The translations under genes and the position numbers were made by a program. Under the pieces are notes generated by a model. It was not told where the DNA came from. It made no database searches and saw only the letters and a program-made list of their open reading frames with translations. From Sceloporus undulatus (taxonomy: Eukaryota; Chordata; Lepidosauria; Squamata; Phrynosomatidae), in the NCBI RefSeq assembly GCF_019175285.1, contig NC_056525.1, positions 125,445,946 through 125,509,945 on the forward strand: 64,000 nucleotides of DNA, in the 5' to 3' direction. Shown piece by piece: positions 55,550 through 64,000 of the stretch (position 1 is its first letter; each line of letters starts with the position of its first letter).

Positions 55550-57499
55550 AGAATGAGAAATGCCAAGCATCGAAGCTAGATTCAGAAAAGGAAGAGGCAT
55601 TAGATATTTTGGCTAATGGTGCACACCAAAGAATTTCAAAAGAAAACTAGCCTGTGCCTTATAGATTAAAGCGGACTCTTCAAATATGTAGATGATGAAA
55701 AATGATGGGTTGCTAAGTGCTATATACTGACTGTCCTGATAAGTAACATATACTGTACTCTGGACAAGAGGTCACTGTCAGGGCAGAATATGAAGAAATA
55801 GAATGGTTTTCATAGTTGTTTTGTGGATTTTTCAGACAATGAGGCCATGCTCTAGAAGAATTTATTCCTGACGTTTTGCCAGCAGCTGTGGCTGACAGCT
55901 TCAGAGAATCACGCAGAATTCTCTGGTATAGAAGAGAGTGGGGTATATATACTATTGGTAGCAATTTACATGTTAATCCGTGTATTGGTCTGTTGTTGAA
56001 TGGCAAGGCCTATAGAGTACCTATTTAATTAATGATCCATTGTCTGCTAGGAAATCCCCCTCACCCCAGGTGGTTTTCATTTGCATTTCCTAGGTCTTGA
56101 TTTTGGTGTATTTTAGGAGGAAAGAAATGCTTAGCCTATGTTTCATGGTTCCAGCTAAGTTCCAGCCACATGGGGAAGCTGTGATAAGAGCAAAGCAACT
56201 GGGCCTTGCCTTAAGGTCAGGCTCAGTTGTTCTGACATCCATATTCCCTTTAGGAAGGGAAAGGGACCTGAAGCTGTGCAAGGAAGATAAGATGGACTAG
56301 TAGGTCAAATCTGTTCTCTGAGCCTGAGTTGCCCCCATCCTTGTGACACAGAAGAGAGTCCAAATCCTGGGTAGAGAGATACTAGTTTCCCTCTGCCATG
56401 ATTTGAGTCAGGCAATTTATTCTGATTGACAAAAGTTTCAAGGAAGACAAAGGGAAGTCCTTTATAAAATGTACAACTAATCTTGTCACGGACAGAATGA
56501 ATATGACTTAAATGGCTTTTAAAAGAGTTTGAAAATACACTTATCAATGGTTATAGGCAGGTGATAGAAACCTCCATGCTTACAGGCAGGATATTACTGA
56601 ATGTCAATTGTGGAGGTGGGGAGGTAAGATGAATGCATTAGTGCCAGGCTTGGAGGAGTGTCAGACATACTTAGCAAGCTACAGAATACTGGATGCAATG
56701 GATCTTTAATCTCAGCATATCAAAATGATTTAGGTAATATAATCCCTATGCTATGATTTTTGGATGTAACATCCACGTCGTTATGAAAAAAATAGTATCT
56801 CTGCCCTCAGACAACCATTGCTTTAAGGGCAGGAGGGGCAGGAGGGGAAGTTTAGAAAACTTTGATTTGGGGAAATTAAAAAGGCTTGGGTTCAGAACTT
56901 ACAAAACCTGTCATTTATTTTAAACAGATCCCCTGAGAATAAAGATGCAGCCACTAGCTGGCACTCTTGGTCCTTCCCAGTGCTGCATCTATAAGAACGG
57001 GAAAAAAGACCAGCTTCCTAAGGAAATAATCAGACTTTGACATATTTGGGGTCTGAATGAAATGTTATTTTCATCATGAGATAAGTAGCTATGTAGACAT
57101 AAGAATAAATGAATCAATCAAATTTTTGTCTGCGTGACTTTTTCATATGTTTTCTTTGAAGGCCATTCTGTTCTATTTCATAATTAATTTGCATTTTTTT
57201 CTCAGAAATTGCATTTCATTGTGTATTTTAAAACATACTTTCGTCAAATATGCATTTCTCATACAATTTCATTTCTAAATGCATGTGTTTCAGTATGTTG
57301 CTTAATCAAGAAGTGAATTCTGAGAAGTGCAAAATCCGACTGATTTCTATCAGAGCTTCGAAAAATTGTTTCAGAGTGCTGGGAGATTTGAGAAGCTGTA
57401 GCCTAAACAAGTAAGGTTTTCAAACTCTGGCTTGTATCAGAATAAAAAAGAAAACTTGTGGGGGTGGTTTGATTATAGAGCAAATTGACCCTCCTCCTC
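55550..57499. other. PAPPA intron, one dispersed repeat
   Basis: The stretch 55815-55915 (GAAGAATTTATTCCTGACGT, TTTGCCAGCAGCTGTGGCTG) belongs to the dispersed repeat seen at 26866 but on the other strand. A few BovB-like words occur at 55560-55660 (GAATTTCAAAAGAAAACTAG). No exon was seen. Confidence 0.4.
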
Positions 57500-57972
57500 T
57501 TCTTTCTCTCAATCCTGACCTGTAGGTGCACCTTTCCCCAGTGTATCGGGGCCTCAGTGGCCAGAACAGCAGTGGCTGAGGCCCCGATCCGCCACTTCCC
57601 CGCAGCCTGGAAAGGGGTGTCCTTGGGGCTTCAAGCCCCAAGGACACCCCGCGGTGGCAGGGAGGAGGAGAAAGGGGCTGCTTGGCCCCTTTCTCCCTTG
57701 CATTGCTGGGCGCAGCTGTCTGAAAGCTGCGCCCAGCGACACAAACCAGCAACGCAAACCAGGAAGGAGCTCCGAAATGGTCACGTCCGCGCTGCCCCGT
57801 ATAGAAGCGGCGCGGTCGTGGTGTCGTCATGGCGGCCCCCATGTGGAAGGGGCGCCGCCATTTTGTATGGACTTAGTCTGTACTAGGGTTAGGGGGTGCG
57901 GAAGCACCGCCCCTTCCTAACCCTAGTACGGACTAAGTCCGTACTAAAAGGCCCATTTGTAATGGGCCTTAG
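57500..57972. mobile_element. GC-rich non-autonomous DNA transposon
   Basis: The body has palindromic blocks (GGGGCTTCAAGCCCC; GGGCGCAGCTGTCTGAAAGC with GCTGCGCCCAG; GGACTTAGTCTGTACTAGGG with CCCTAGTACGGACTAAGTCC) and the word GCCGCCATTTTG. The right end is CCCATTTGTAATGGGCCTTA. The left end is less clear. Open frames on both strands here are by-products of CpG-rich sequence. Confidence 0.7.
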
Positions 57973-58225
57973 ACAATTATCCCATAAAGGAGAGATAAGT
58001 GCTGATAAACAACTGGCTGCAAAGTCTGACAACCACCAACAGCAATTTATGAGGTAAGAAATGATCAACTATGAACCATCCTGCTTGGAATTTATCTTTT
58101 CTTTAATGAAATTTCAGCTTGCTTTGCAGGAAGCCTCCCCAGTTAATACACTATGTACACTGCATGAACTCTGAGGGATGATGCTCCTATTCTGATTTCT
58201 GAAGCAACATATCTTTATTGCATTC

Positions 58226-58720
58226 TGGAGGCAATATGCAGAAGAGTTTTATAAAAGAAATGAAAAAATGAATGAAACATGGATTGAACAACCATACGAG
58301 GATGAACTCCAAATTATAAAAAGTGAAGTGGAAGCTGCAATTAGAGATTTTGGCAAAAACAAATCACCAGCAACAGATAATATTCCAATGGAATGGGCAT
58401 TGTAATGCACACAGACCGAAGCAACTCTAGTGCTAACTAATATAAGTCAACAAACAGGGAAAACAAAACAGTGGCCAACAGACTGGAAATGATCAGTATA
58501 CATCCCAAACCACAAAAAAGGATACACAAAAGACTGCAGCAACTATAGGACCATAACACTAATCTCCCATACAAGCAAGATTATGCTCAAAATTCTGCAG
58601 CACAGAGTCCAACCACACCTGGAGAGAGAAATCCCAAAAGCCCAAGTGGGATTCAGCAAAGGAAAAGGCACTGGGGACCACACTGAAAACATAAAGGGCT
58701 TTAAACATATACAGATTTGG
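58226..58720 (+). mobile_element. BovB LINE internal fragment
   Basis: Plus-strand frames give EKMNETWIEQPYEDELQIIK, SEVEAAIRDFGKNKSPATDN and, after stops, DCSNYRTITLISYTSKIMLK and QVGFSKGKGTGDH. These are BovB RT fingers. Both ends are truncated. Confidence 0.85.
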
Positions 58721-58773
58721 ATGAAATAGTTATACATAGAGTCCTGGCTTTAATAAAAAAGCCACATTTTAAC

Positions 58774-59117
58774 TTAGGACCTTATCACACCACATAAATA
58801 ACCTGGATTACCTCTTCTGAATTGAAGTTTAATTCGAGAGACAGCTGGGTCCTATTGCAAGGATTTCACCATTGATGCTGTTATGTGAGTCCAACCTTGC
58901 TGCAACCCTGGTCCCTGGCGTGCTTCGGCAGTTACTTTTTGCAGTCGGAAAGCTCCCAGTTTCGAAATAAGGCTGCCGAAGTGCACCTGGCACCTGGGCT
59001 GCAGCCGGGCTGGACTTACCCAGCAACTTTGGTAGCAAAATCCTTGCTGCCTCCTGAATTAGACTTCAGTTCAAAAGAGGTAAGCCAGGTTATTTAAGCA
59101 GTGTGATAAGGTCCTAA
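58774..59117. mobile_element. MITE with TTAGGACCTTATCACAC ends
   Basis: The left end TTAGGACCTTATCACAC pairs with the right end GTGTGATAAGGTCCTAA without a mismatch, and AATAACCTGGATTACCTCTT pairs with AAGAGGTAAGCCAGGTTATT. It is 344 bp with a GC-richer core. The TTATCACAC part of the end is shared with the MITE at 52324-52550. Confidence 0.85.
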
Positions 59118-59345
59118 GTGTGAGAATGAGGCCCCCATTGGCACCAATTACATTTCCAGGGTAGAGTGTTACACAACCAGTGTACCATAGCAGAGAAGTC
59201 TCTCTCCCACATCTGTACAGAGTATATTGCTCCCACTGGTGAGATGTAGAGGAGGGCAATCCTTGCACAGATGTATATAGGGAGATCTTCAAGTATTTTG
59301 CTCTCAAGCTATTTAGGGCTTTAAATGTCATCACAAGCCTTTTTA
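59118..59345 (-). mobile_element. Probable LINE 3' remnant (L2-like)
   Basis: Minus-strand words TTTAAAGCCC... and a MMTFKALNSLRAKYL frame resemble the L2 [14 protein letters not shown] block seen at 45.2 kb. The rest is unreadable. Confidence 0.45.
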
Positions 59346-60461
59346 ACTCAGTTCAAAATAAAGAACATTTAACATGCAAGTCAGCGATACTGACGTGCTT
59401 TTCACAAAAGCTGTGCAAAGTAGGCTAATTTTTCTATCCTAGAATAATTGGGAAGAAGCAACATTTCAAGGCTGCACCTTGTCAGCTACAGCAACACCAA
59501 CGAAAATGCTTTTTTAAAAAAATCTTCAGGTGCCTGAAAAATATGTTTATCCTTACCTAACCCTGAAATGGTGTGTGGGGAAAAGGGAAGGCAATTTAAG
59601 TACCTGCTCACAGAGCCAGCTCAGAAGCTAGTTTACTGAGAGGCACCAGGAAATGATGGAGCAAGACTTTTAAGACTTGCTCCAAGCCTTTCTTTGTAAC
59701 AGAGCCACTACTACTTCTTCTGATCCTACAAAACTGACATTTATTTAGGATTAGTGACTGAGCCAAAACAAAAATAAAAGAAAAATCAAGAGGTTTTAAA
59801 AACCACCTGACATTTAAAGGGCAAAATCTGAAAGCCACAAGAAGATGTATGAGGCACCGGGAGAGCTGTGTTTGATGTGTAGCCCTCAACTGCCATCTTG
59901 AAAACATCACATTCCATAAGGCAGGAGGAAATAGCCCTCCCCCAAGTGCCTGCTCTCAATGGACAGGTTTGGGTGCCAAGGAAGCTCACATTATCTGCCA
60001 ATGGCAAAGGATTTGAGCATTTCAAGCAGGAAAAGAGAAGGAGAGGTGTTTACTGGTAAACTGGTGTGTGTGTGGAAACATTACTTACTGAGGTACTATC
60101 CCAGTCCATCCTGTTTTCCACAGTGAATAGTCAAACATTCTAAGACACATCCCTAATTCTTTTTCTCTATTAATGTGACAGAACATATCAGAGAAAATTA
60201 GTTTGGATCTATGCGGAAGTGGGGCACCTGGTGCTGGACTACAATCCCCATCAGACCTAGCCAGCACAGGGAATGTTGAAGGATGATGGTAGCTGGAGTA
60301 AAAAAAGATCTGGAATGCCCCAAATTCACCATCCCTGGTCTATGATAACATTCTATTACTTTGTGACTGATTTAGACACTGTGTATAATGTCTGAGGATA
60401 TTTAACCTAGCATTGTGTTAAATAACTTCCATGTGTGCAGATGGATATGTAGATACAAGTA
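59346..60461. other. PAPPA intron, no recognised element
   Basis: The stretch 60225-60330 (GTGCTGGACTACAATCCCCA, ATGATGGTAGCTGGAGT) is the pairing core of a small DNA-transposon fossil of the kind common in amniotes. No exon was seen. Confidence 0.4.
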
Positions 60462-61220
60462 CCCTGTTTCCCCGAAAATAAGACATATCCATAAAATAAG
60501 CTGTAGCAGGATTTCTAAGCATTTGCGCAATATAAGCTGTACCCTGAAAATAAGACATAGTGATAGGCCCGGCGCAGAATGGAAGGGGGTGGGAAGGTAG
60601 CGGAACGATTGGAGCCAATGGTTCTAAAGGAAATGGAGTGGTAAGAAATTCAGCATGGAATTCTGGGTTTGAAGAGTTATGACTATGTTCCAGGAACATA
60701 ATTCCAAGGAAACGACTTAACTATATTTGAATAAATGTAGATTGTTGTACCATACTTAATAAAAATAAGACATCCCCTGAAAATAAGCCATAGTGTGTCT
60801 TCTTGAGGAAAAATAACTATGGCGTGATACATACCTGCATTTTGTAGCGTGCCAGCAGCGATACTAGGGTAAGGGAGAGTGCACCATTCAGACGCTCCCT
60901 AACCCTAGTATGAACTCCATACGTCAAAATGGTGGCACCCTATACACATGGGCGCCGCCATTTTGACATGACAGACGCTTAGCGTCCACACATCCTGGCG
61001 CTTTTGTGACACCACAAGTGTGCCATTGGCACACTGTGGCATCACAGAGGTGCCGCAAGAAGAACCCGCTTTTTGCGGGTTCATTTTGTTCCGCAAGGGA
61101 GCTACACGGTTTGTCCGCTGTGGCTCCCTCGCGGAGCAAACCAGGGTGGCAGGAGACCGCCCTTTTTGGGCGGTCTGTATCCCGCCAAAATAACACAGTG
61201 TCTTATTTTTGGGGAAATTA
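60462..61220. mobile_element. Tigger/mariner-like element split by a GC-rich transposon
   Basis: The left end CCCTGTTTCCCCGAAAATAA, preceded by TA, is matched at the right by GTCTTATTTTTGGGGAAAT. The inner motif GAAAATAAGACAT repeats several times, as in this family. The interior is interrupted by a CpG-rich element at about 60825-61195. Confidence 0.7.
60825..61195. mobile_element. GC-rich non-autonomous DNA transposon, nested
   Basis: Left CGTGATACATACCTGCATTT and right GGGCGGTCTGTATCCCGCC bound a body with CCCTAACCCTAGTATGAACT, GGGCGCCGCCATTTTGACAT, GACGCTTAGCGTCC and GGGAGCTACACGG/CTCCCTCGCGGAGC. The right end resembles the GGGCGGTCTGTAATAAGCCC end at 12510. Confidence 0.75.
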
Positions 61221-61859
61221 AACTTTAAATATTTCATGTATCTGTTCCTTAAAAAAAACACAAATGTAGATGAAACCAATGAGGATTGGGATTACAATGT
61301 ATTAGGAGGTTTTTAGATACTTCCCAGTGGCCTAGTCTTGGTAACTCCACCTCACTCCTCCACTGGGTATCACTGTAACCTTTCCAATGCAGGAACAGTA
61401 GCTTCAGAAGAAAGGGTGGATTTTTATCGATCACAGCAAAAGAGGAAAAGGGTAAACCTCAAATAAGGAGGCCAGGTTTTACCAGATTAATTGCCCTTGG
61501 CATGCACTCTAACATCTCAAGGATGAAAATTGGGGCACATGTGGCCTAGCCATATCAGAGTGTTGTCAAGATGGAAAAAGTTTTTAATTTGGAAGAACAC
61601 ACAACAGCAGCTTCTGTTTGAACCTACAGGATGAAGACAAGATACTCTCAACTTAGTTTGTACCAAGTGAAGTAAGCTGGAGACAAAGGCAGAAAGTGGG
61701 AGGAGGAAAGAGAAACTGGGACATTTTGAGAGGAGCTGATAGTGGGACAAGAGAGGATTAATGATGACCATTGCTGATAAATCAGGGCAATTGGAGCATA
61801 TGTGCGTCCATGGAAAAGGCATTTTATGGAATAAACTAATCCCAAAGAAAGTTGTATGA

Positions 61860-62827
61860 GGTCAGTTCAAATATCATACCAGAGTGATATCTGACAAATG
61901 ATGTTGGTTTGTTGCATTATATACTACCAATTCAAACAGAAAATTGTCTAAGATTTGTGAAATGTATGCTGGAAATGTAACAAATAAGAAGGGTATTTTT
62001 TTAATCATATGTGGTATGCACACAAGAAAGCTAGTTTGATGCAAAAAAAAATGATTGATTTTCAATTGTAATCTGAACTTTTTCTGTTGGAAATGATGGT
62101 TGAACAATTTGAGAAGAATAATACAATATACAATCAATGCTGCAAAAAAGATATATGCTCAGACATGGAAGAAAGATTTAATTCCTGCAAAAGAAATGTG
62201 GCTATCTAAACTGAAGGATCTAGCAGAGATGGAAAAAGGATTGTTCTGATTGAAGAAAATTTATTAACAAGATTTTGGAAAGATTAGAAATTGTTAATTG
62301 ACTTCTTGAAAAACAGCTTAGGTGATTTGATGATTGTTGGTTTTCTTAATTTGTTGTTGTTGTTGCTGTTATGTGCTTTCAGGTCACTTCTGACTTATGG
62401 CGACCCTAAGGTGAACCTATCATGGGCTTTTCTTGGCAAGATTTGTTCAGAGGAGGTTTGCCATTGCCTTTCCCTGAGGCTGAGAGCGTGTGACCTGCCC
62501 AAGGTCATCCAGGGGTTTTCATGGTTGAGTCAGAAATCGAACCCTGGTCCCCAGAGTTGTAGTCCAACACCCAAACCATTAAGCCACACTGGCTCTCTTT
62601 ATTAATTAATATGAATTAAATATATAGATAAGTAATGGAGAGAAAAAGGGCAGGTGGGACTTATAATATACCTGCAGAAGACACAGTTGGAAGTCATTTT
62701 TTATGTTGATGTATTAGTTGTATATTCTGTTTTGATAGTTTTGTTTATATATTTAGTAGTCTGTAGTTGTGTTGTGTTATTTCTCTTTTATTATTTATAA
62801 TTTTTTATTCAATAAAAATATTTAAAA
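61860..62827 (+). mobile_element. L1 LINE 3' end, split by a Sauria SINE
   Basis: A broken plus-strand frame gives AAKKIYAQTWKKDLIPAKEM, WLSKLKDLAEMEKGLF, which matches the L1 C-terminal region of squamates, and the 3' end carries TTCAATAAAAATATTTAAAA at 62807-62826. A Sauria SINE at 62351-62598 interrupts it. Confidence 0.7.
62351..62598 (-). mobile_element. Sauria SINE, full length
   Basis: TTGTTGTTGTTGTTGCTGTT, CAGGTCACTTCTGACTTATGG, GGCAAGATTTGTTCAGAGGA, TGACCTGCCCAAGGTCATCC, CCCTGGTCCCCAGAGTTGTA and ATTAAGCCACACTGGCTC read tail to head on the minus strand. It is the most complete copy here. Confidence 0.92.
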
Positions 62828-62828
62828 C

Positions 62829-63105
62829 TGGGATGTCATATTGAGGATGGAGCAAGCTTGTTTTCTGCTGCGCCAGAGGCTAGGACACAGAGCAATGGAT
62901 TTAAACGACAAGAAAAGAGATTCCACCTAAACATTAGGAAGAACTTTCTGATGGTAAGAGCTGTTTGATAGTAGAAGATGCTGCCTCAGAGTGTAGTGGA
63001 GTCTCCTTCTTTGGTGGTTTTTAAACAGAGGCTGGATGGCCATCTGTCGGGGGTGCTTTGATTAGATGACCCTTGAGGTCTCGTCCAACTCTATGATTCT
63101 ACCAA
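62829..63105 (+). mobile_element. CR1 LINE 3' tail
   Basis: GGGATGTCATATTGAGGATG, GGAGCAAGCTTGTTTTCTGC, AAAAGAGATTCCACCTAAAC, GGCTGGATGGCCATCTGTCG and CCAACTCTATGATTCTACC. It begins directly after the L1 3' end. Confidence 0.92.
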
Positions 63106-63157
63106 TTCAAGTACCTAAGAATCTATATAAAAATTAAATTCAGAAAAGTCACAATTA

Positions 63158-63159
<2 letters not shown>

Positions 63160-63188
<29 letters not shown>
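63160..63188. repeat. (AC)n microsatellite
   Basis: About 14 AC units without interruption. Confidence 0.97.
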
Positions 63189-63191
<3 letters not shown>

Positions 63192-63752
63192 TCCTTCTGC
63201 ATCACAGATTTGGAAGTGCTGACAGATAGAAAATCAAAGTTCAAATACATGATCTGTTGAGTTAACGGAGAAAAATGAAAGCAGACAAAGAGCTCTAAAC
63301 CAAGGTTTGTTTCTACATGTCTACGTTCACATCTAAACTATACAATATTTAGCACAAACATACTATGATTCTGTGTATGTGCACAAAGCTAAAGGAACTT
63401 TAAAAACAATGTTCAATGATTGTTGCTAGCTAACTAATCATGCCATGAAGATTTTCTGGAGACAGAATTGGGATAGTCTGATCCTGGATATGCCATTGCA
63501 TCTATGCCTTAGGCTGGCCTTTGCTTCTTTTCAACCAGGCTTCACTAGCAGTGAGCAATGCTGCTCCATCTTTACTGTAATGAGGCCTGGATCACTCTAA
63601 ATGCAGATATAGTGGAATTATCCACCTGCAAAAGAAGCAAAACAGAGAGCATGTTGCAGGTGAAGTTCTCTACAAAGGGTAGACAGCTCTTACTGTTATA
63701 CAGTTCAGTAGTAAAGCTTTTGGGGTGCAAGAGTAAAGTGAGCCTCTGTTTT

Positions 63753-63987
63753 GGGCCCAAACAGACAGGCCAAAATAAAGCTGATTTGGTTCACTTTGGA
63801 GGTATGCTGTTTAAATTATGCATGCGGCCTAAGAAGCTGGAAGCTGCGCCAAAGCCATGCTCCAATCCTAAGGACTGGAGCGTAGCTTTGGTGCAGCTTC
63901 TGGCCTCTTAAAATGCGTGTGTCATTTAAGCAGCATACCTCCAAAGTGACCGGAAGCAGCTTTATTTTGGCCTGTCTGTTTGGGCCC
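63753..63987. mobile_element. Palindromic MITE, copy 3 of 3, with different tips
   Basis: The arms GGGCCCAAACAGACAGGCC and AAATAAAGCTGATTTGG... are mirrored on the right, ending GGCCTGTCTGTTTGGGCCC. The inner body matches copies 1 and 2, but the outer tip is GGGCCCAAACAGACAG where theirs is GGCCTGTTACAGA. Confidence 0.88.
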
Positions 63988-64000
63988 TTTTGATACAAAT

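Noticed and set aside
57420-57920. CpG-island-like region with open frames, as for a promoter and first exon
   Set aside because: The palindromic blocks and shared words with the elements at 54.6 and 60.8 kb fit a DNA transposon better, and it sits inside a PAPPA intron.

Overview
This looks like non-coding-rich vertebrate nuclear DNA from a squamate reptile, most likely a lizard. The strongest clues are the interspersed repeats. Several copies carry the tRNA-derived body and BovB-like 3' end of the Sauria SINE, and they lie beside BovB (RTE-clade) LINEs. There are also many CR1 LINE 3' ends, L2 LINEs, an L1 3' end, a DIRS-like retroelement fossil and many non-autonomous DNA transposons (hAT-, Tigger/mariner- and unassigned palindromic types). 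The species cannot be fixed from the sequence. There is one 10-base N gap at 17210-17219.

One host gene is supported: the 3' end of PAPPA (pappalysin-1, pregnancy-associated plasma protein A) on the minus strand. Six coding exons run from 50477 down to 18810: 50309-50477, 49339-49471, 46127-46236, 40737-40808, 25304-25402 and 18810-18884. All have AG/GT borders, compatible phases and a stop codon, and together they encode the last 218 residues. These cover the last two sushi (SCR/CCP) modules and the third Lin12-Notch repeat, ending in DPEAEENQ. The rest of the gene must lie beyond position 64000, because I saw no further exon between 50478 and 64000. Everything from 18.8 to 64 kb is therefore PAPPA intron apart from these six exons. 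Positions 1-18.8 kb are 3' UTR and/or intergenic DNA; I could not place the 3' UTR end, and I saw no exon of a neighbouring gene.

Layout: 1-3.9 kb is a decayed DIRS-like retroelement with a Sauria SINE inside it. 3.9-6.6 kb is mostly unique AT-rich DNA. 6.6-14.3 kb holds MITEs and CR1 fragments. 16.0-17.0 kb is a minus-strand BovB. 18.8 kb is the PAPPA stop exon. 19.5-21.7 kb is a plus-strand BovB broken by two younger insertions. 23.8-24.1 kb is a Tigger-like MITE. 25.7 kb is a truncated U6 snRNA retropseudogene. 28.5-29.1 kb is a hAT-like element. 31-36 kb holds CR1, L2 and a palindromic MITE. 40.7-50.5 kb holds the exon-dense end of PAPPA, with an L2 LINE at 44.7-45.9 kb. 52-64 kb is intronic DNA dense in MITEs, CR1, BovB, L1 and Sauria SINEs.

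I found no new multi-gene system. The most distinctive repeat signals are GC-rich non-autonomous transposons that would pass for CpG islands (four places), a 3-copy perfect-palindrome family, two MITEs that share a TTATCACAC terminus, and the tailless U6 copy with a 12-bp target-site duplication. All family names come from sequence features I recognise by reading; no search was run.
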